Counted from the stretch's first letter, positions 40,044 to 49,240 are shown. The stretch: 64,000 nt of DNA from Luteimonas marina (GCF_007859325.1 NZ_VOHK01000004.1:476720-540719); one strand, 5' to 3'. The notes: a model not told the origin generated them from the letters alone. Made by a program: numbers and translations.

Positions 40044-40360
40044 GCCTTCTGGACTTCCGCGATCATCCGCGCGAGCTCGCCGCTCTCGTGCAGTTCGAGG
40101 GTGATGTCGCAGCCGCCGATCAGTTCGCCGTGGATGAACAGCTGCGGGAACGTCGGCCAGTTCGAGAACCGCGGCAGGTTGGCGCGGATCTCGGGATCCT
40201 CGAGCACGTTGATGGTGTGGAAACCGACGGCGCCGGCCGCCTTCAGCACCTCGACCGTGCGGCTGGAGAACCCGCACATCGGGAACTGCGGCGTGCCCTT
40301 CATGAACAGCACGATGGGGTGGTTCTCGACTTCGGTCTTGATGCGATCCAGTACCGCCAT
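40040..40360 (-). CDS. grxD: Monothiol glutaredoxin Grx4
   Basis: This 106-residue CGFS-type glutaredoxin has its active site CGFS at 29-32, the cis-proline in NWPTFPQLFI and a glutathione-binding GGCD near the C-terminus. CGFS glutaredoxins carry [2Fe-2S] clusters, often with BolA, and deliver them to target proteins. GGAG lies 8 nt before the ATG. It is divergent from the SOD-like gene, sharing a 122-bp control region. Confidence 0.95.
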   Translation of the reverse strand: MAVLDRIKTEVENHPIVLFMKGTPQFPMCGFSSRTVEVLKAAGAVGFHTINVLEDPEIRANLPRFSNWPTFPQLFIHGELIGGCDITLELHESGELARMIAEVQKA

Positions 40361-40482
40361 GACGACGCTCCAGCGAAGCGGCGCGACCGTGCCGGGCACG
40401 TGCGCGTCCGCGAAAACGGGGTTTTGCGTATTGTATGCCGCGCCGCCCGGCTTCCGCCCGCAATCTCCAGGATCACGCCTCC

Positions 40483-41064
40483 ATGCCGATCGAACCGTGT
40501 CCCCTGCCCTGCGACCCGGCCGCCTTCGCGCCGCAGCTGTCGATCGAGGCGGTCGAGGCACATCGCCGCCAACAGCAGGCGCGGCTCGACGCGGTCAACG
40601 CGGCGCTGGGCGAGGACGACGCCGGGGAGATCGCGCTCGACGAGCTCGTGCGCAGCGCGCGCGGCGCGCTGGCGGCCCACGCGGCGCAGGCCTGGAGCGA
40701 GGACTTCTACTGGGCCGGCCTGCGCGCGCCGCAGGCCGACGGCGACAACGAGCCCGCGGGCGCGCTGGCCGCAGCCATTGCAGCCGCCTTCGGCGACACC
40801 CGGCGGCTGCGCGAACGCTTCGACGAAGCCGCGCGCCAGCTCACCGGACAGGGCTGGATCTGGCTGGTGCGGCGTCGCGATGGCCTGGCGATCCTGGCGA
40901 CGCCGGAGTCAGTCACGCCCCTGACCGGCCGCGACACGCCACTGCTCGCCTGCTGCCTGTGGCCGCACGCCTATGCGCACGACTACGGCGATTCGCGCGA
41001 GCGCTACCTGGCGGCGTTCTGGCAGCTGGTGGACTGGAAGGCGGTCGCGGCGCGGATGTCGTAG
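40483..41064 (+). CDS. Fe/Mn superoxide dismutase-like protein with degenerate metal site
   Basis: This 193-residue protein aligns along its length with bacterial FeSOD (AAQAWSEDFYWAGL, GQGWIWLVRR, HAYAHDYGDSRERYLAAFW). Of the four metal ligands, only two are kept: His27 and His162. The second His of WNHTFYW is Glu73, and the Asp of DVWEHA is Cys158. The second-shell Tyr34 is Arg, while Gln69 is kept. It is unlikely to be a normal dismutase; it may bind a different metal or act as a structural SOD-fold protein. It is divergent from grxD and ends at the TAG supplied by the repeat element that separates it from purK. Confidence 0.8.
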   Translation: MPIEPCPLPCDPAAFAPQLSIEAVEAHRRQQQARLDAVNAALGEDDAGEIALDELVRSARGALAAHAAQAWSEDFYWAGLRAPQADGDNEPAGALAAAIAAAFGDTRRLRERFDEAARQLTGQGWIWLVRRRDGLAILATPESVTPLTGRDTPLLACCLWPHAYAHDYGDSRERYLAAFWQLVDWKAVAARMS

Positions 41065-41212
41065 GAACCTCTAGAAACTGTCATTTCGAGCGTAGCGAGA
41101 GGCGCTTTACAACGGCGAAGCCGGTCAATCCAATCGCTTGAAAAGCAAGATTTCTCCCCCGGATCAAGTCCGGGGTCGAAATGACAAATCCGTGGTTCTT
41201 AGAGGTTTCCTA
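41062..41212. repeat. Family A MITE-like element carrying both flanking stop codons
   Basis: The terminal inverted repeats are TAGGAACCTCTAGAAAC and, on the other strand, TAGGAAACCTCTAAGAACC. They enclose arms TGTCATTTCGAGCG and CCCCGGACTTGATCCGGGG. The first TAG ends the SOD-like gene, and the last (reverse complement) TAG ends purK. Confidence 0.7.
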
Positions 41213-42355
41213 CAGGGAACCCAGCGCGGCGAGGACCGGCGCGACCTGCTCCATCCGCCCCAGCGCGGCGCCGGTTTCGCGCAGCATCCGCGCCAGTTCC
41301 GCTGCGTCGTTCGCGCGCAGCGTGGCGTGCCCCACCTTGCGCCCTTCGCGCGGCTGCTTGCCGTAGTCGTGCCAGTGCCCGCCGGCCGCGCGCAGCACCG
41401 GGCCGGCGTCGGGCATCGCGCCGATCCAGTTGAGCATGCACGCGTGCCCGAGCATGCGCGTCTCGCCCAGCGGCAGGCCGAGCACCGCGCGCAGGTGGTT
41501 CTGGAACTGCGAGGTTTCCGCGCCCTCGATCGTCCAGTGGCCGGAGTTGTGCACGCGCGGCGCGAGCTCGTTGGCGAGCAGCACGCCGTCGCGGCAGAAC
41601 AGCTCCAGCGCGAACACGCCGACGTAGTCGAGCCGCTCGGCCAGCGCGCGCGCATGCGCCTGCGCCTGCGCGGCGAGTTCGGGATCGCACGCGGCCGGCG
41701 CCAGGCTCGCCGACAGCACGCCGTCGACGTGCCAGTTCTCGGTCAGCGGCCAGGTTCGGAAACCGCCGTCGCGGCCGCGCACCGCGACCACGCTCAGTTC
41801 GCGCTCGAACGGCACGAAGGCCTCGAGGATCAGGCCGACCTTCGCCGCCTGCGCGCCCAGTGCGTCCCACGCGGCGTCGACATCGGCCGTCGACCTGATC
41901 CGGAACTGGCCCTTGCCGTCGTAGCCGAGCCGGCGCGTCTTGAGGATGCAGGGCGTGCCGATCGCGACGACCGCGGCGTCCAGCGCCGCGCGGTCGGGCA
42001 CGTCCATGAAATCCGGCACCGGGATGCCGAGTTCGCGGAACAGGCTCTTTTCGACCATGCGGTCCTGCGCGCTCGCCAGCGCGCGCGGGTTCGGGAACAC
42101 CGGGATGCGCCGCGCCAGCCATTCCGCGCTCTCGGCCGGCACGTTCTCGAAATCGAACGTGGCCACGTCGACCTTCGATGCGAATTCCGCCAATGCGGCC
42201 TCGTCGCGGTAGTCGCCGACCAGCAACGGCGCGCACTGGCCGGCGCAGGCATCGGCAACGGTGTCCATCACCAGGAAGCGCAGGCCCAGCGGCGCGCCCG
42301 ACAGCGCCAGCATGCGCGCAAGCTGTCCTCCACCGAGGATGCCGACGGTCGTCAT
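41210..42355 (-). CDS. purK: N5-carboxyaminoimidazole ribonucleotide synthase
   Basis: This 381-residue ATP-grasp enzyme converts AIR, bicarbonate and ATP to N5-CAIR in purine biosynthesis. The start MTTVGILGGGQLARMLA has the typical glycine-rich N-terminus. The ATP-grasp segment ILKTRRLGYDGKGQFRI and the metal site ALELFCRDGVLLANELAPR are clear. It begins 10 bp after purE. Its stop TAG lies at the edge of a repeat element, so the extreme C-terminus may have been fixed by that insertion. Confidence 0.96.
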   Translation of the reverse strand: MTTVGILGGGQLARMLALSGAPLGLRFLVMDTVADACAGQCAPLLVGDYRDEAALAEFASKVDVATFDFENVPAESAEWLARRIPVFPNPRALASAQDRMVEKSLFRELGIPVPDFMDVPDRAALDAAVVAIGTPCILKTRRLGYDGKGQFRIRSTADVDAAWDALGAQAAKVGLILEAFVPFERELSVVAVRGRDGGFRTWPLTENWHVDGVLSASLAPAACDPELAAQAQAHARALAERLDYVGVFALELFCRDGVLLANELAPRVHNSGHWTIEGAETSQFQNHLRAVLGLPLGETRMLGHACMLNWIGAMPDAGPVLRAAGGHWHDYGKQPREGRKVGHATLRANDAAELARMLRETGAALGRMEQVAPVLAALGSL

Positions 42356-42365
42356 CGCAGCCGGC

Positions 42366-42869
<504 letters not shown>

Positions 42870-42998
42870 GCGTGTTCCCGGCCCTAAAAAGACATTCTAT
42901 CGATCCCGCCCGCTTTTTGTAGGAGCCACTGTCTGCTCCCTCCCCCGACGACGACGCGACAGGCGATAATCCAGTCCCCAGCCCCCAGTCTCCTGCCC

Positions 42999-43268
42999 AT
43001 GGACCGCAAGCTGCTCGACCTCCTCGTCTGCCCCGCGACCCGCCAGCCGCTGGCGCTGCTCGACAAGGCCGGCCTGGCCGCCCTGAACGCCGCCATCGCC
43101 GCCGGCGAGGTGAAGCGCGCCGATGACGCGCCACAGTCCGGGCCGCTGCGCGAGGCGCTGGTGACCCACGACCATCGCCTCGTCTACCGCGTCGACGACG
43201 GCATCCCGGTGCTGCTGGTCGAGGAAGGCATCCCGACCGCGCAGGTCGCGGATTTCCCCAAGGCATGA
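42999..43268 (+). CDS. Trm112/YcaR-family small protein
   Basis: This 89-residue protein opens MDRKLLDLLVCPATRQPLAL, the Trm112-like N-terminus, and has RLVYRVDDGIPVLLVEE near the end. Members are small zinc-ribbon-like adaptors, and the precise role of the bacterial versions is unclear. Only one cysteine is seen in the usual CP-x-C position, so zinc binding is doubtful. The stop overlaps the nadC start (ATGA), implying coupled expression. Confidence 0.88.
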   Translation: MDRKLLDLLVCPATRQPLALLDKAGLAALNAAIAAGEVKRADDAPQSGPLREALVTHDHRLVYRVDDGIPVLLVEEGIPTAQVADFPKA

Positions 43269-44140
43269 ACGCCGCGAGCATCGCCGCGCCCGACCCCGAC
43301 GTCGTTGCCGCGGACGTCGCCCGGGCGCTGGCCGAGGACCTCGGCGGCGGCGACGTGACCGCCGCGCTGCTGCCCGACCGCCCCGACACCGCCTACCTGC
43401 TGTGCAAGGAAGACGCGGTGATCTGCGGCCGGCCGTGGTTCGACGCCTGCCACCGCGCGCTCGATCCCGACGTGCGCATCGACTGGCGCGTGGCCGAGGG
43501 CGATCGCGTCGCCAGCGGCACCGTGGCGGCGACGCTGGCCGGCCGCGCACGCGCGCTGGTCAGCGCCGAGCGCGCGTCGCTGAACTTCCTGCAGACGCTC
43601 AGCGGCACCGCCACCGTCACCGCCGCCCACGTCGACGCGGTGCGCGGCACGAACACGCAGATCCTCGACACGCGCAAGACCATCCCCGGCCTGCGCCTCG
43701 CGCAGAAATACGCGGTGCGCACGGGCGGCGGCGTCAACCACCGCATCGGCCTGTTCGACGCGGTGATGCTGAAGGAAAACCACGTGCGCGCCTTCGGCTC
43801 GGTGGCCGCGGCGATCCGCGCCGCGCGCACCGCGCAGCCGGGCCTGCCGCTGATCGTCGAGGTGGAAACGCTCGACCAGCTGCGCGAAGCGCTTTCCGAG
43901 GGCTGCGACCGCATCCTGATCGACGACTTCGACGCGGCGACGCGGCGCGAGGCCGTGCGCATCGCCCACGACGCACCGTTCGACGGACGGATTCCGCTGG
44001 AGGTCTCGGGCGGCGTCGACCTGGCCGGCCTGCGCGCGATCGCCGCGGACGGCGTGGACTGCATCTCCATCGGCGGCCTGACCAAGCACGTGCGCGCGAT
44101 CGACCTGTCGCTCAAGCTCGGCCCGCCGCCTGCCGCGTAG
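43265..44140 (+). CDS. nadC: Nicotinate-nucleotide pyrophosphorylase (quinolinate phosphoribosyltransferase)
   Basis: This 291-residue enzyme turns quinolinate and PRPP into nicotinate mononucleotide in NAD biosynthesis. The phosphoribosyl-binding and catalytic stretch includes ERASLNFLQTLSGTAT, DTRKTIPGLRLAQKYAV, GGGVNHRIGLFD and MLKENH. The C-terminal barrel has VEVETLDQL and LEVSGGV. The length is normal. It is coupled to the preceding Trm112-like gene. Confidence 0.97.
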   Translation: MNAASIAAPDPDVVAADVARALAEDLGGGDVTAALLPDRPDTAYLLCKEDAVICGRPWFDACHRALDPDVRIDWRVAEGDRVASGTVAATLAGRARALVSAERASLNFLQTLSGTATVTAAHVDAVRGTNTQILDTRKTIPGLRLAQKYAVRTGGGVNHRIGLFDAVMLKENHVRAFGSVAAAIRAARTAQPGLPLIVEVETLDQLREALSEGCDRILIDDFDAATRREAVRIAHDAPFDGRIPLEVSGGVDLAGLRAIAADGVDCISIGGLTKHVRAIDLSLKLGPPPAA

Positions 44141-44144
44141 GGGC

Positions 44145-44199
44145 CCCTTCAGGCGCGATGCCCTTCAAGACAGGCCGCGCCTGGCGGCGCTCCTGCAGG
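44145..44199. repeat. Family C repeat, degenerate
   Basis: CCCCTTCAGGCGCGATG and CCGCGCCTGGCGGCGCTCCTGCAGG are degenerate family C arms, just after the nadC stop codon. Confidence 0.5.
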
Positions 44200-44245
44200 G
44201 TCTGGAGTGCAGTAGGCTGTCCGCTATTTCCTCGCCCCGCCTTCC

Positions 44246-44581
44246 ATGCCCGACTTCCCCGTCCTGATTGCCCTGATGATCGCCGGCGCCGCCGTCTACG
44301 GCTGGTGGAACGCCGCGCGCGCCGCCGCCGAGCGCGCGATCGTGCTGGGCCGCAACGCCTGCCAGGCGGCGGGCGTGATCTGGCTCGACCAGAGCGTGCA
44401 CGCAAACGGCCTGCGCCTGCGCCGCCGCGCCGACGGCCGTCTCGGGCTGGAACGCAGCTTCCGCTTCGAGTACTCGGAGGACGGGATGCAGCGCCACGTC
44501 GGCAAGCTGGTGCTGCATGGCGAGGAGCTGGTGTATTTCAGCGGACCGGCGCGGGCGGCTTCGGTGGTGGGGATGCACTGA
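44246..44581 (+). CDS. DUF3301 family membrane-anchored protein
   Basis: This 111-residue protein has one N-terminal hydrophobic segment (FPVLIALMIAGAAVYGWW) followed by a polar domain with GLRLRRRADGRLGLERSFRFEYS, typical of DUF3301. The function is unknown. It stands 105 bp after nadC, with a degenerate repeat between, and is followed by more than 700 bp of repeat-rich DNA. Confidence 0.8.
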   Translation: MPDFPVLIALMIAGAAVYGWWNAARAAAERAIVLGRNACQAAGVIWLDQSVHANGLRLRRRADGRLGLERSFRFEYSEDGMQRHVGKLVLHGEELVYFSGPARAASVVGMH

Positions 44582-44628
44582 TTCCTGCTGGGGTCGCTTT
44601 GCGTGTTCTTTGTTGAATCCTTGGAGCA

Positions 44629-44812
44629 AGAGCTTCCGCCTTCGGCGGGTTCATTTCTTTTGACAAGCGTCAAAAGAAACGAACCAAAGAAAAACGCTTT
44701 CCCCGACGAGGCAAATCCGCAGACGGGGAGTGTGAGAGGATTTTCCGACACGGCATCCATGCCGTGGCGGAAAACGCCGCACATCCATGTGCGGCGCCCT
44801 ACGGGTCTGGAG
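44629..44812 (-). repeat. Compound four-hairpin element, copy 1
   Basis: This is the reverse-oriented copy of the element at 60797 and about 90 percent alike by eye. Read on the minus strand it has hairpin 1 CGCCGCACAT-GG-ATGTGCGGCG plus TTTT, hairpin 2 CACGGCA-TGG-ATGCCGTG, the conserved block CGTTTTTCTTTGGTTCGTTTC, hairpin 3 TTTCTTTTGAC...GTCAAAAGAAA and hairpin 4 CCGCC-GAA-GGCGG, ending GAAGCTCT. The gene-free interval 44582-45293 holds copies 1 and 2 plus family A and C repeats. Confidence 0.8.
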
Positions 44813-44829
44813 ACTGTGCGGCTGCCAAG

Positions 44830-44930
44830 GGAAACGCTGGAGAACCCCCAATTTGTCATTCCGAACGCAGTGAGGAATCTCGAGCGACCAAGCCTGGATT
44901 TCTCGCTGCGCTCGAAATGACAGTTTGGGC
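44830..44930. repeat. Family A element, partly truncated
   Basis: The left end GGAAACGCTGGAGAACC and the arms TTGTCATTCCGAACGCAGTGAG / CTCGCTGCGCTCGAAATGACAG are present. The right terminal segment seen in complete copies is missing. Confidence 0.65.
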
Positions 44931-44933
44931 TTT

Positions 44934-45006
44934 TGCAGGAGGGGCTTCAGCTGCGACCGGAAGCTGCACGGCGCCGGAAACAGTCGCGCCTGAAGACGCT
45001 CCTACA
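44934..45006. repeat. Family C repeat pair
   Basis: TGCAGGAGGGGCTTCAGCTG and the inverted GTCGCGCCTGAAGACGCTCC, about 30 bp apart. Confidence 0.7.
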
Positions 45007-45023
45007 AAATAGCCGCGATGCAT

Positions 45024-45212
45024 GGAGACCCGGGGGGCGGCGGGCATGGATGCCCGCCGTTTTTCGCCACGGCATGGATGCCGTGTCGAAAAATCCCCTC
45101 GAACTCGCCGACGGCAGGTTTGCAGTGTCGAGGAAGGCCCTTTTCTTTGGTTCGTTTCTTTTGGGCCAGCAAAAGAAATGAACCCGGCCGCCGCAGGCGG
45201 ACGGAAGCTCTT
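45024..45212 (+). repeat. Compound four-hairpin element, copy 2
   Basis: It has the same order of hairpins as the copy at 60797. Hairpin 1 here is CGGCGGGCAT-GG-ATGCCCGCCG plus TTTTT; three base pairs differ from copy 3, and all three are compensated on the opposite arm. Hairpin 3 keeps the stem TTTCTTTTG/CAAAAGAAA with a different loop. It ends in GAAGCTCT. Confidence 0.8.
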
Positions 45213-45293
45213 AGCTCTTCGCAGATCTGGCACGAAAGCAATGAATACCCAGTCCGCAGCCATCAGAGATAGTTCCCGCACGAAAAGCCAGGA

Positions 45294-46028
45294 TCAATCC
45301 CACTTCGGCATCTTCCCCCGCTCCAGACCCGCAACCTCGAATACCGCAACCTTGCTGCCCACGTCACGCGTCGGGAACTCGATGCGCATCACCTTCGCGT
45401 CCTTCGTCAGCCGCCACAGCGCCTTCTCGTCGTCGATGAACATCGCGATGGCCTCATCGGTCTTCGGCCGGTTGGCGGACATCTTCCTCGGCGCGGCATC
45501 GTCGACCGTGACGGTCACGCTGCACTTGCCGTAGCAGGCCCTGGCGAAATCGCCGCCGGGCAGGACGAGGTAGCTGCTGCGGCCCCAGTCGGGATGGTCG
45601 CGGAAGATCAGGCGCACCGGCTTGGCGCCGCTGCCGTCGACGTCGAGCGGCTCCTTGGCGTAGATCGCCGCCGACAGCTGCTGCCCGCCCTTCACCGCCT
45701 GCGTCTGGTAGGCCCACAGCGCGGCGGTGCGGCGCGCCTCGTTCTCGGCGTCGCCCTTGGCCTTGGCTTCGTCGTACTTCGGGCGCACGCGCTCGGCGGC
45801 CTCGGTGGTGGGCCACTTCGCGAACAGGATGTCGCCCTGCGCCTTGGCCAGCGCCCAGTTGCCGTCGGCGACCGCGGCCTCGAACGCGCGTTCGGCCTCG
45901 GCGGCGGCCTGCTCGTTGGCCGCCGCGAGCGCTTCCGCCTGCGCGGCGGCCTCGGCCTCGCGATCCCTGCAGCCGGCCAGGCACAGCACGGACAGCAGCA
46001 TCGCGGTGGCGAACGAAAGCTTGTTCAT
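45294..46028 (-). CDS. Lipoprotein of unknown function
   Basis: This 244-residue protein starts MNKLSFATAMLLSVLCLAGC, with lipobox cysteine 20 and GAGGAG before the ATG. An Ala/Glu-rich helix, probably coiled coil (about 22-110), precedes a globular part (WGRSSYLVLPGGDFARACYG, TVTVDDAAPRKM). I do not recognise the family. Two cysteines in CYGKC could form a disulfide. It lies 125 bp after the alpha/beta hydrolase gene on the same strand, so a shared transcript is possible. Confidence 0.75.
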   Translation of the reverse strand: MNKLSFATAMLLSVLCLAGCRDREAEAAAQAEALAAANEQAAAEAERAFEAAVADGNWALAKAQGDILFAKWPTTEAAERVRPKYDEAKAKGDAENEARRTAALWAYQTQAVKGGQQLSAAIYAKEPLDVDGSGAKPVRLIFRDHPDWGRSSYLVLPGGDFARACYGKCSVTVTVDDAAPRKMSANRPKTDEAIAMFIDDEKALWRLTKDAKVMRIEFPTRDVGSKVAVFEVAGLERGKMPKWD

Positions 46029-46153
46029 GGACGGCGTCTCCTCGATCGGGGCGTTGCGGCAATTCCGACCAGTGTCATGCCGCGGCCGGCCGGCCGCAAC
46101 CGGGGCGTGGCCGCTGGATCCTCCCTTTCGCGAACGTTGTCCCGACGGCGTAC

Positions 46154-47119
46154 TCAATCCCGCGCGTCCGCCTCGATCAGCCCGACGATCGCCTCGGCCA
46201 CCTCCGCCGGCTGCTCCATCAGTGTCATGTGGCCGCTGCGGTCGAGCAGGCGCCGCCGGGCGTGTGGGATGCGCTGCGCGTAGAGGTCGAGCGCGCTGGG
46301 ATCGATCACGCGATCGTGCGCGCCCCACACCAGCAGCGCCGGCTGGCGGATGCGTTCGGCCTCCTGCCACGGCAGGAAACGCTCGTCGCTGCGGCCGATG
46401 CGGTCGAGGACCGACTGCTCGAACGTGCCCTCGCGCCTGCGCCAGGCCACGTAGGCCCACGCACCCGGCCACGGCAGCGGCGGCCGCGCACTGGCATCGT
46501 GGAAGATCACGCCGAGATAGCGCTGCAGCGACGCCGCGTCGCCGACGCCGAAGGGATTGCCGCCGGCCAGCACGTCGAGGCCGAAGTCGTTTTCCGCGAA
46601 CTCGACGCCGGCGGCATCGAGCAGCGCGACGCGCTCGACCAGCTGCGGATGGCGCGCGGCCACCAGCGCGGCGATGCCGCCGCCCATCGAATGCCCCACC
46701 AGCACCACCGGCCCACCAAGATGGCGCAGGAACGCGGCGACCCTGTCCGCCTGCGCCGCGAAGCCGTAGTCGCCGCCGGCCTCGCGCTGGCTGTCGCCCC
46801 AGCCCGGCAGGTCGGGCGCGACCAGCCGGTAGCGGCGGCCGAGCTTCGCGCACAGCCGGTACCAGTTCTCCTTGCTGCCGGTGTAGCCGTGGATCATCAC
46901 CAGCGTCGGCGCGCCGGGCGACTGCGCGTCGCGCTCGACCCAGGTCCAGCGGCAGCCGTCGATGACCGCATGACGCAGCGCGAATCCCGCGGCGATGCGT
47001 TCGCGCAGGTACTCCGCGCGGATCAGGCGGTGCGGATCGTGCAGGATCGCCACGACCAGCAGCACGACGACCAGCGCCACCAGCGCCGCGCACAACAGCA
47101 GGAGTTGCGGCGCCGGCAT
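46154..47119 (-). CDS. Membrane-anchored alpha/beta hydrolase
   Basis: This 321-residue hydrolase has an N-terminal hydrophobic anchor (LLLLCAALVALVVVLLVVAI). The oxyanion region is MIHGYTGSKENW, the nucleophile elbow GHSMGG (Ser near 143), the acid the Asp in VWGAHDRVID and the base the His in DRSGHMTLMEQP. It is lipase- or esterase-like; the substrate is unknown. It starts 9 bp after the M1 aminopeptidase gene, so the two are almost certainly co-transcribed. Confidence 0.88.
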   Translation of the reverse strand: MPAPQLLLLCAALVALVVVLLVVAILHDPHRLIRAEYLRERIAAGFALRHAVIDGCRWTWVERDAQSPGAPTLVMIHGYTGSKENWYRLCAKLGRRYRLVAPDLPGWGDSQREAGGDYGFAAQADRVAAFLRHLGGPVVLVGHSMGGGIAALVAARHPQLVERVALLDAAGVEFAENDFGLDVLAGGNPFGVGDAASLQRYLGVIFHDASARPPLPWPGAWAYVAWRRREGTFEQSVLDRIGRSDERFLPWQEAERIRQPALLVWGAHDRVIDPSALDLYAQRIPHARRRLLDRSGHMTLMEQPAEVAEAIVGLIEADARD

Positions 47120-47128
47120 CTTCGCAGG

Positions 47129-49138
47129 TCAGGGATTCGGCGATGCGCCGCCTTCGCCGGCGGCGGCGTCCCGTGCTTCTTCCGAAGCCGGCACGAGCAC
47201 CGGTGCGGGCACCGGTTTGGCCTCGGCGATCACCTTCTCCACCGACGCAGTCGTGATCGGGTGATAGCCCGGCCGTGCCTTCGCGAACGCATCCTTCGCC
47301 AGCGCCATGCCCGGCTCCGTCTTCACCAGCGCCTCGTACACCGGGATGATCAGCTTGCGGCGGCCGATCTTCTGCACGAACGTCGAAATCGCCTCGTTCG
47401 CCTGCGCATAGCCGCTGCGGATCGCCAGCGGATACCAGCGCATCGCGATCTCGCCGTTGGCGGTGCCGGTGAAGTGGTAGGCGCTGTCGAGCTGCTCGAG
47501 TTCGGCGACCGGCAGGGTGTCCGGCATGCCTTCGAGGAAGTGCAGCCACTCCTGCGTGGTCCACGGTCCGGTGATCGAGGACGGAGGCAGCTGCTTGCTG
47601 CCGCGCCAGCCCAGGCGCGCGGAATCGACGATGCCGAAGCGCGGCGACAGCACCTGCGGCGCATTCGCCGGGATGCCGGGGCCATAGACCCATTCCCTGA
47701 TTTCGGCGTCGCTGACCTTGCCCGGATGCTTGTCGAACAGGTTGTCCTTCGCGTACTTCAGGAAGGTCTCGGTCGGGATGCTCTGAAACGCGAAATGGTC
47801 GAAGTAGCCGCGCAGGAACGGATCGAACACCTCGCGCCCGAAACGCTCCTCCAGGAACTGCAGGAACCACGCGCCCTTGTCGTAGGACACCGCGCTCAGC
47901 GCGTCGTCGGCATCCAGTTCCGTCCCCGGTTTCACCGCCAGCGACTGCACCGCCTCGGGCATGGCCTTGATCCCCTCGCGCAGGCCGTTGCGCGCGATCA
48001 CGTACTCCATGTCGCTGAACTCCTCGCCGTAGAGCGCCTCGACGATGCGGTTCTCCACGTAGCTGGTCACGCCCTCGTTGAGCCAGCCGTGCTTGGCGCT
48101 GGAGAAGGTGACCAGGTTGCCCGACCAGCTGTGCGCCAGCTCGTGCGCGATCAGCGACACCAGCGATTTGTCGCCGACGATCACCGTCGGGGTGATGAAC
48201 GACAGCCGCGGGTTCTCCATGCCGCCGAACGGGAACGACGGCGGCAGCACCAGCAGGTCGTAGCGCTCCCAGCGGTAGGGGCCGTACAGCGCTTCGGTGG
48301 TGGCGATCATCTTCTCGGTGTCGGCGAACTCCGCGGTCGCCCTGTCGACCATCGACGGTTCCGCCCAGACGCCGCTGCGCGACGAGATCGGCTTGAACAC
48401 CAGGTCGCCGGCCGCGATCGCCATCAGGTACGAGGGGATGCGCTGCGGCATCGAGAACGTGTAGTCGCCGTCGCGCGCCGCGGCGGGATCGTTGTCGGCG
48501 CTCATCAGCACCATCACGTCCGGGCGCGTGGCCACGTGCGCGCTGTAGGTGTAGCGCACCTGCGGCGTGTCCTGCAGCGGCACCCACGAGCGCGCGTGGA
48601 TCTGCTGCGACTGGCTGAACATGAAGGGCAGCTGCCCGCCTTCGGTCATCTCCGCGGTCAGCCACTGCAGGCCGGACGCCTCGGGCGAGGTGCGGTAGTT
48701 GACGCGCACCTTCGACGGGCGCTGCGGGGCTTCGATCGTCAGCTTGCTGCCGAGCGTCGGATCCTTGTCCGCCAGCGCGAACTGCAGCGGCTGCCACGTG
48801 CCGTCCACCTCGCCTTCCGCCTTCTCGATGGCGAGGTCGCGGCTGTCGAGCACCAGCTGCGTGGCGCCCTCGTCCTTCCACTGAAGGGTGTAGGTGGCGG
48901 TGCCGGCCAGGGTCCTGCTGTCGAAGTCAAGCTTCAGGTCCAGCGCGAGGTCGTCGATGACGACCTTGCCCGGCTCGGCGTAGGAATGTTCGTCGGTATC
49001 GGCCATGGCAGTGGACCTGGGCGCCGGCGCTGCGGCGGTTTCGGAGTCGGCCGCGTCGCGCCTGCAGCCGGCGACGGCGACCAGGAACGACAGCAGCAGC
49101 AGCGGAACGCGCAGCGCGCGCAGGCGGAAATCGGGCAT
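47129..49138 (-). CDS. M1-family metallo-aminopeptidase, lipoprotein
   Basis: This 669-residue M1 peptidase is of the leukotriene-A4-hydrolase-like type. The signal peptide ends in lipobox VAGC (Cys25), so it is exported and lipidated. The exopeptidase motif is GGMENPRLSF; the zinc site is HELAHSWSGN near 331 with the downstream Glu in WLNEGVTSYVEN. The C-terminal helical domain is complete. It removes N-terminal residues from peptides, presumably in the periplasm or at the outer membrane. It is the first gene of an operon with the alpha/beta hydrolase. Confidence 0.93.
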   Translation of the reverse strand: MPDFRLRALRVPLLLLSFLVAVAGCRRDAADSETAAAPAPRSTAMADTDEHSYAEPGKVVIDDLALDLKLDFDSRTLAGTATYTLQWKDEGATQLVLDSRDLAIEKAEGEVDGTWQPLQFALADKDPTLGSKLTIEAPQRPSKVRVNYRTSPEASGLQWLTAEMTEGGQLPFMFSQSQQIHARSWVPLQDTPQVRYTYSAHVATRPDVMVLMSADNDPAAARDGDYTFSMPQRIPSYLMAIAAGDLVFKPISSRSGVWAEPSMVDRATAEFADTEKMIATTEALYGPYRWERYDLLVLPPSFPFGGMENPRLSFITPTVIVGDKSLVSLIAHELAHSWSGNLVTFSSAKHGWLNEGVTSYVENRIVEALYGEEFSDMEYVIARNGLREGIKAMPEAVQSLAVKPGTELDADDALSAVSYDKGAWFLQFLEERFGREVFDPFLRGYFDHFAFQSIPTETFLKYAKDNLFDKHPGKVSDAEIREWVYGPGIPANAPQVLSPRFGIVDSARLGWRGSKQLPPSSITGPWTTQEWLHFLEGMPDTLPVAELEQLDSAYHFTGTANGEIAMRWYPLAIRSGYAQANEAISTFVQKIGRRKLIIPVYEALVKTEPGMALAKDAFAKARPGYHPITTASVEKVIAEAKPVPAPVLVPASEEARDAAAGEGGASPNP

Positions 49139-49240
49139 GGCCGGGGGAAGCCTCTGGATGAACAGGGCGAGGATTGTAGCGCCTGCAACCGTTGTGCCGG
49201 GCGATGGACGAGCCAGCCACCCCTGGATGTTCGAACCCTT

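Noticed and set aside
44651..45272. Small ORFs of about 60-85 codons within the repeat zone
   Set aside because: They are translations of the compound repeat elements, occur in several frames and both orientations, and lack ribosome-binding sites.
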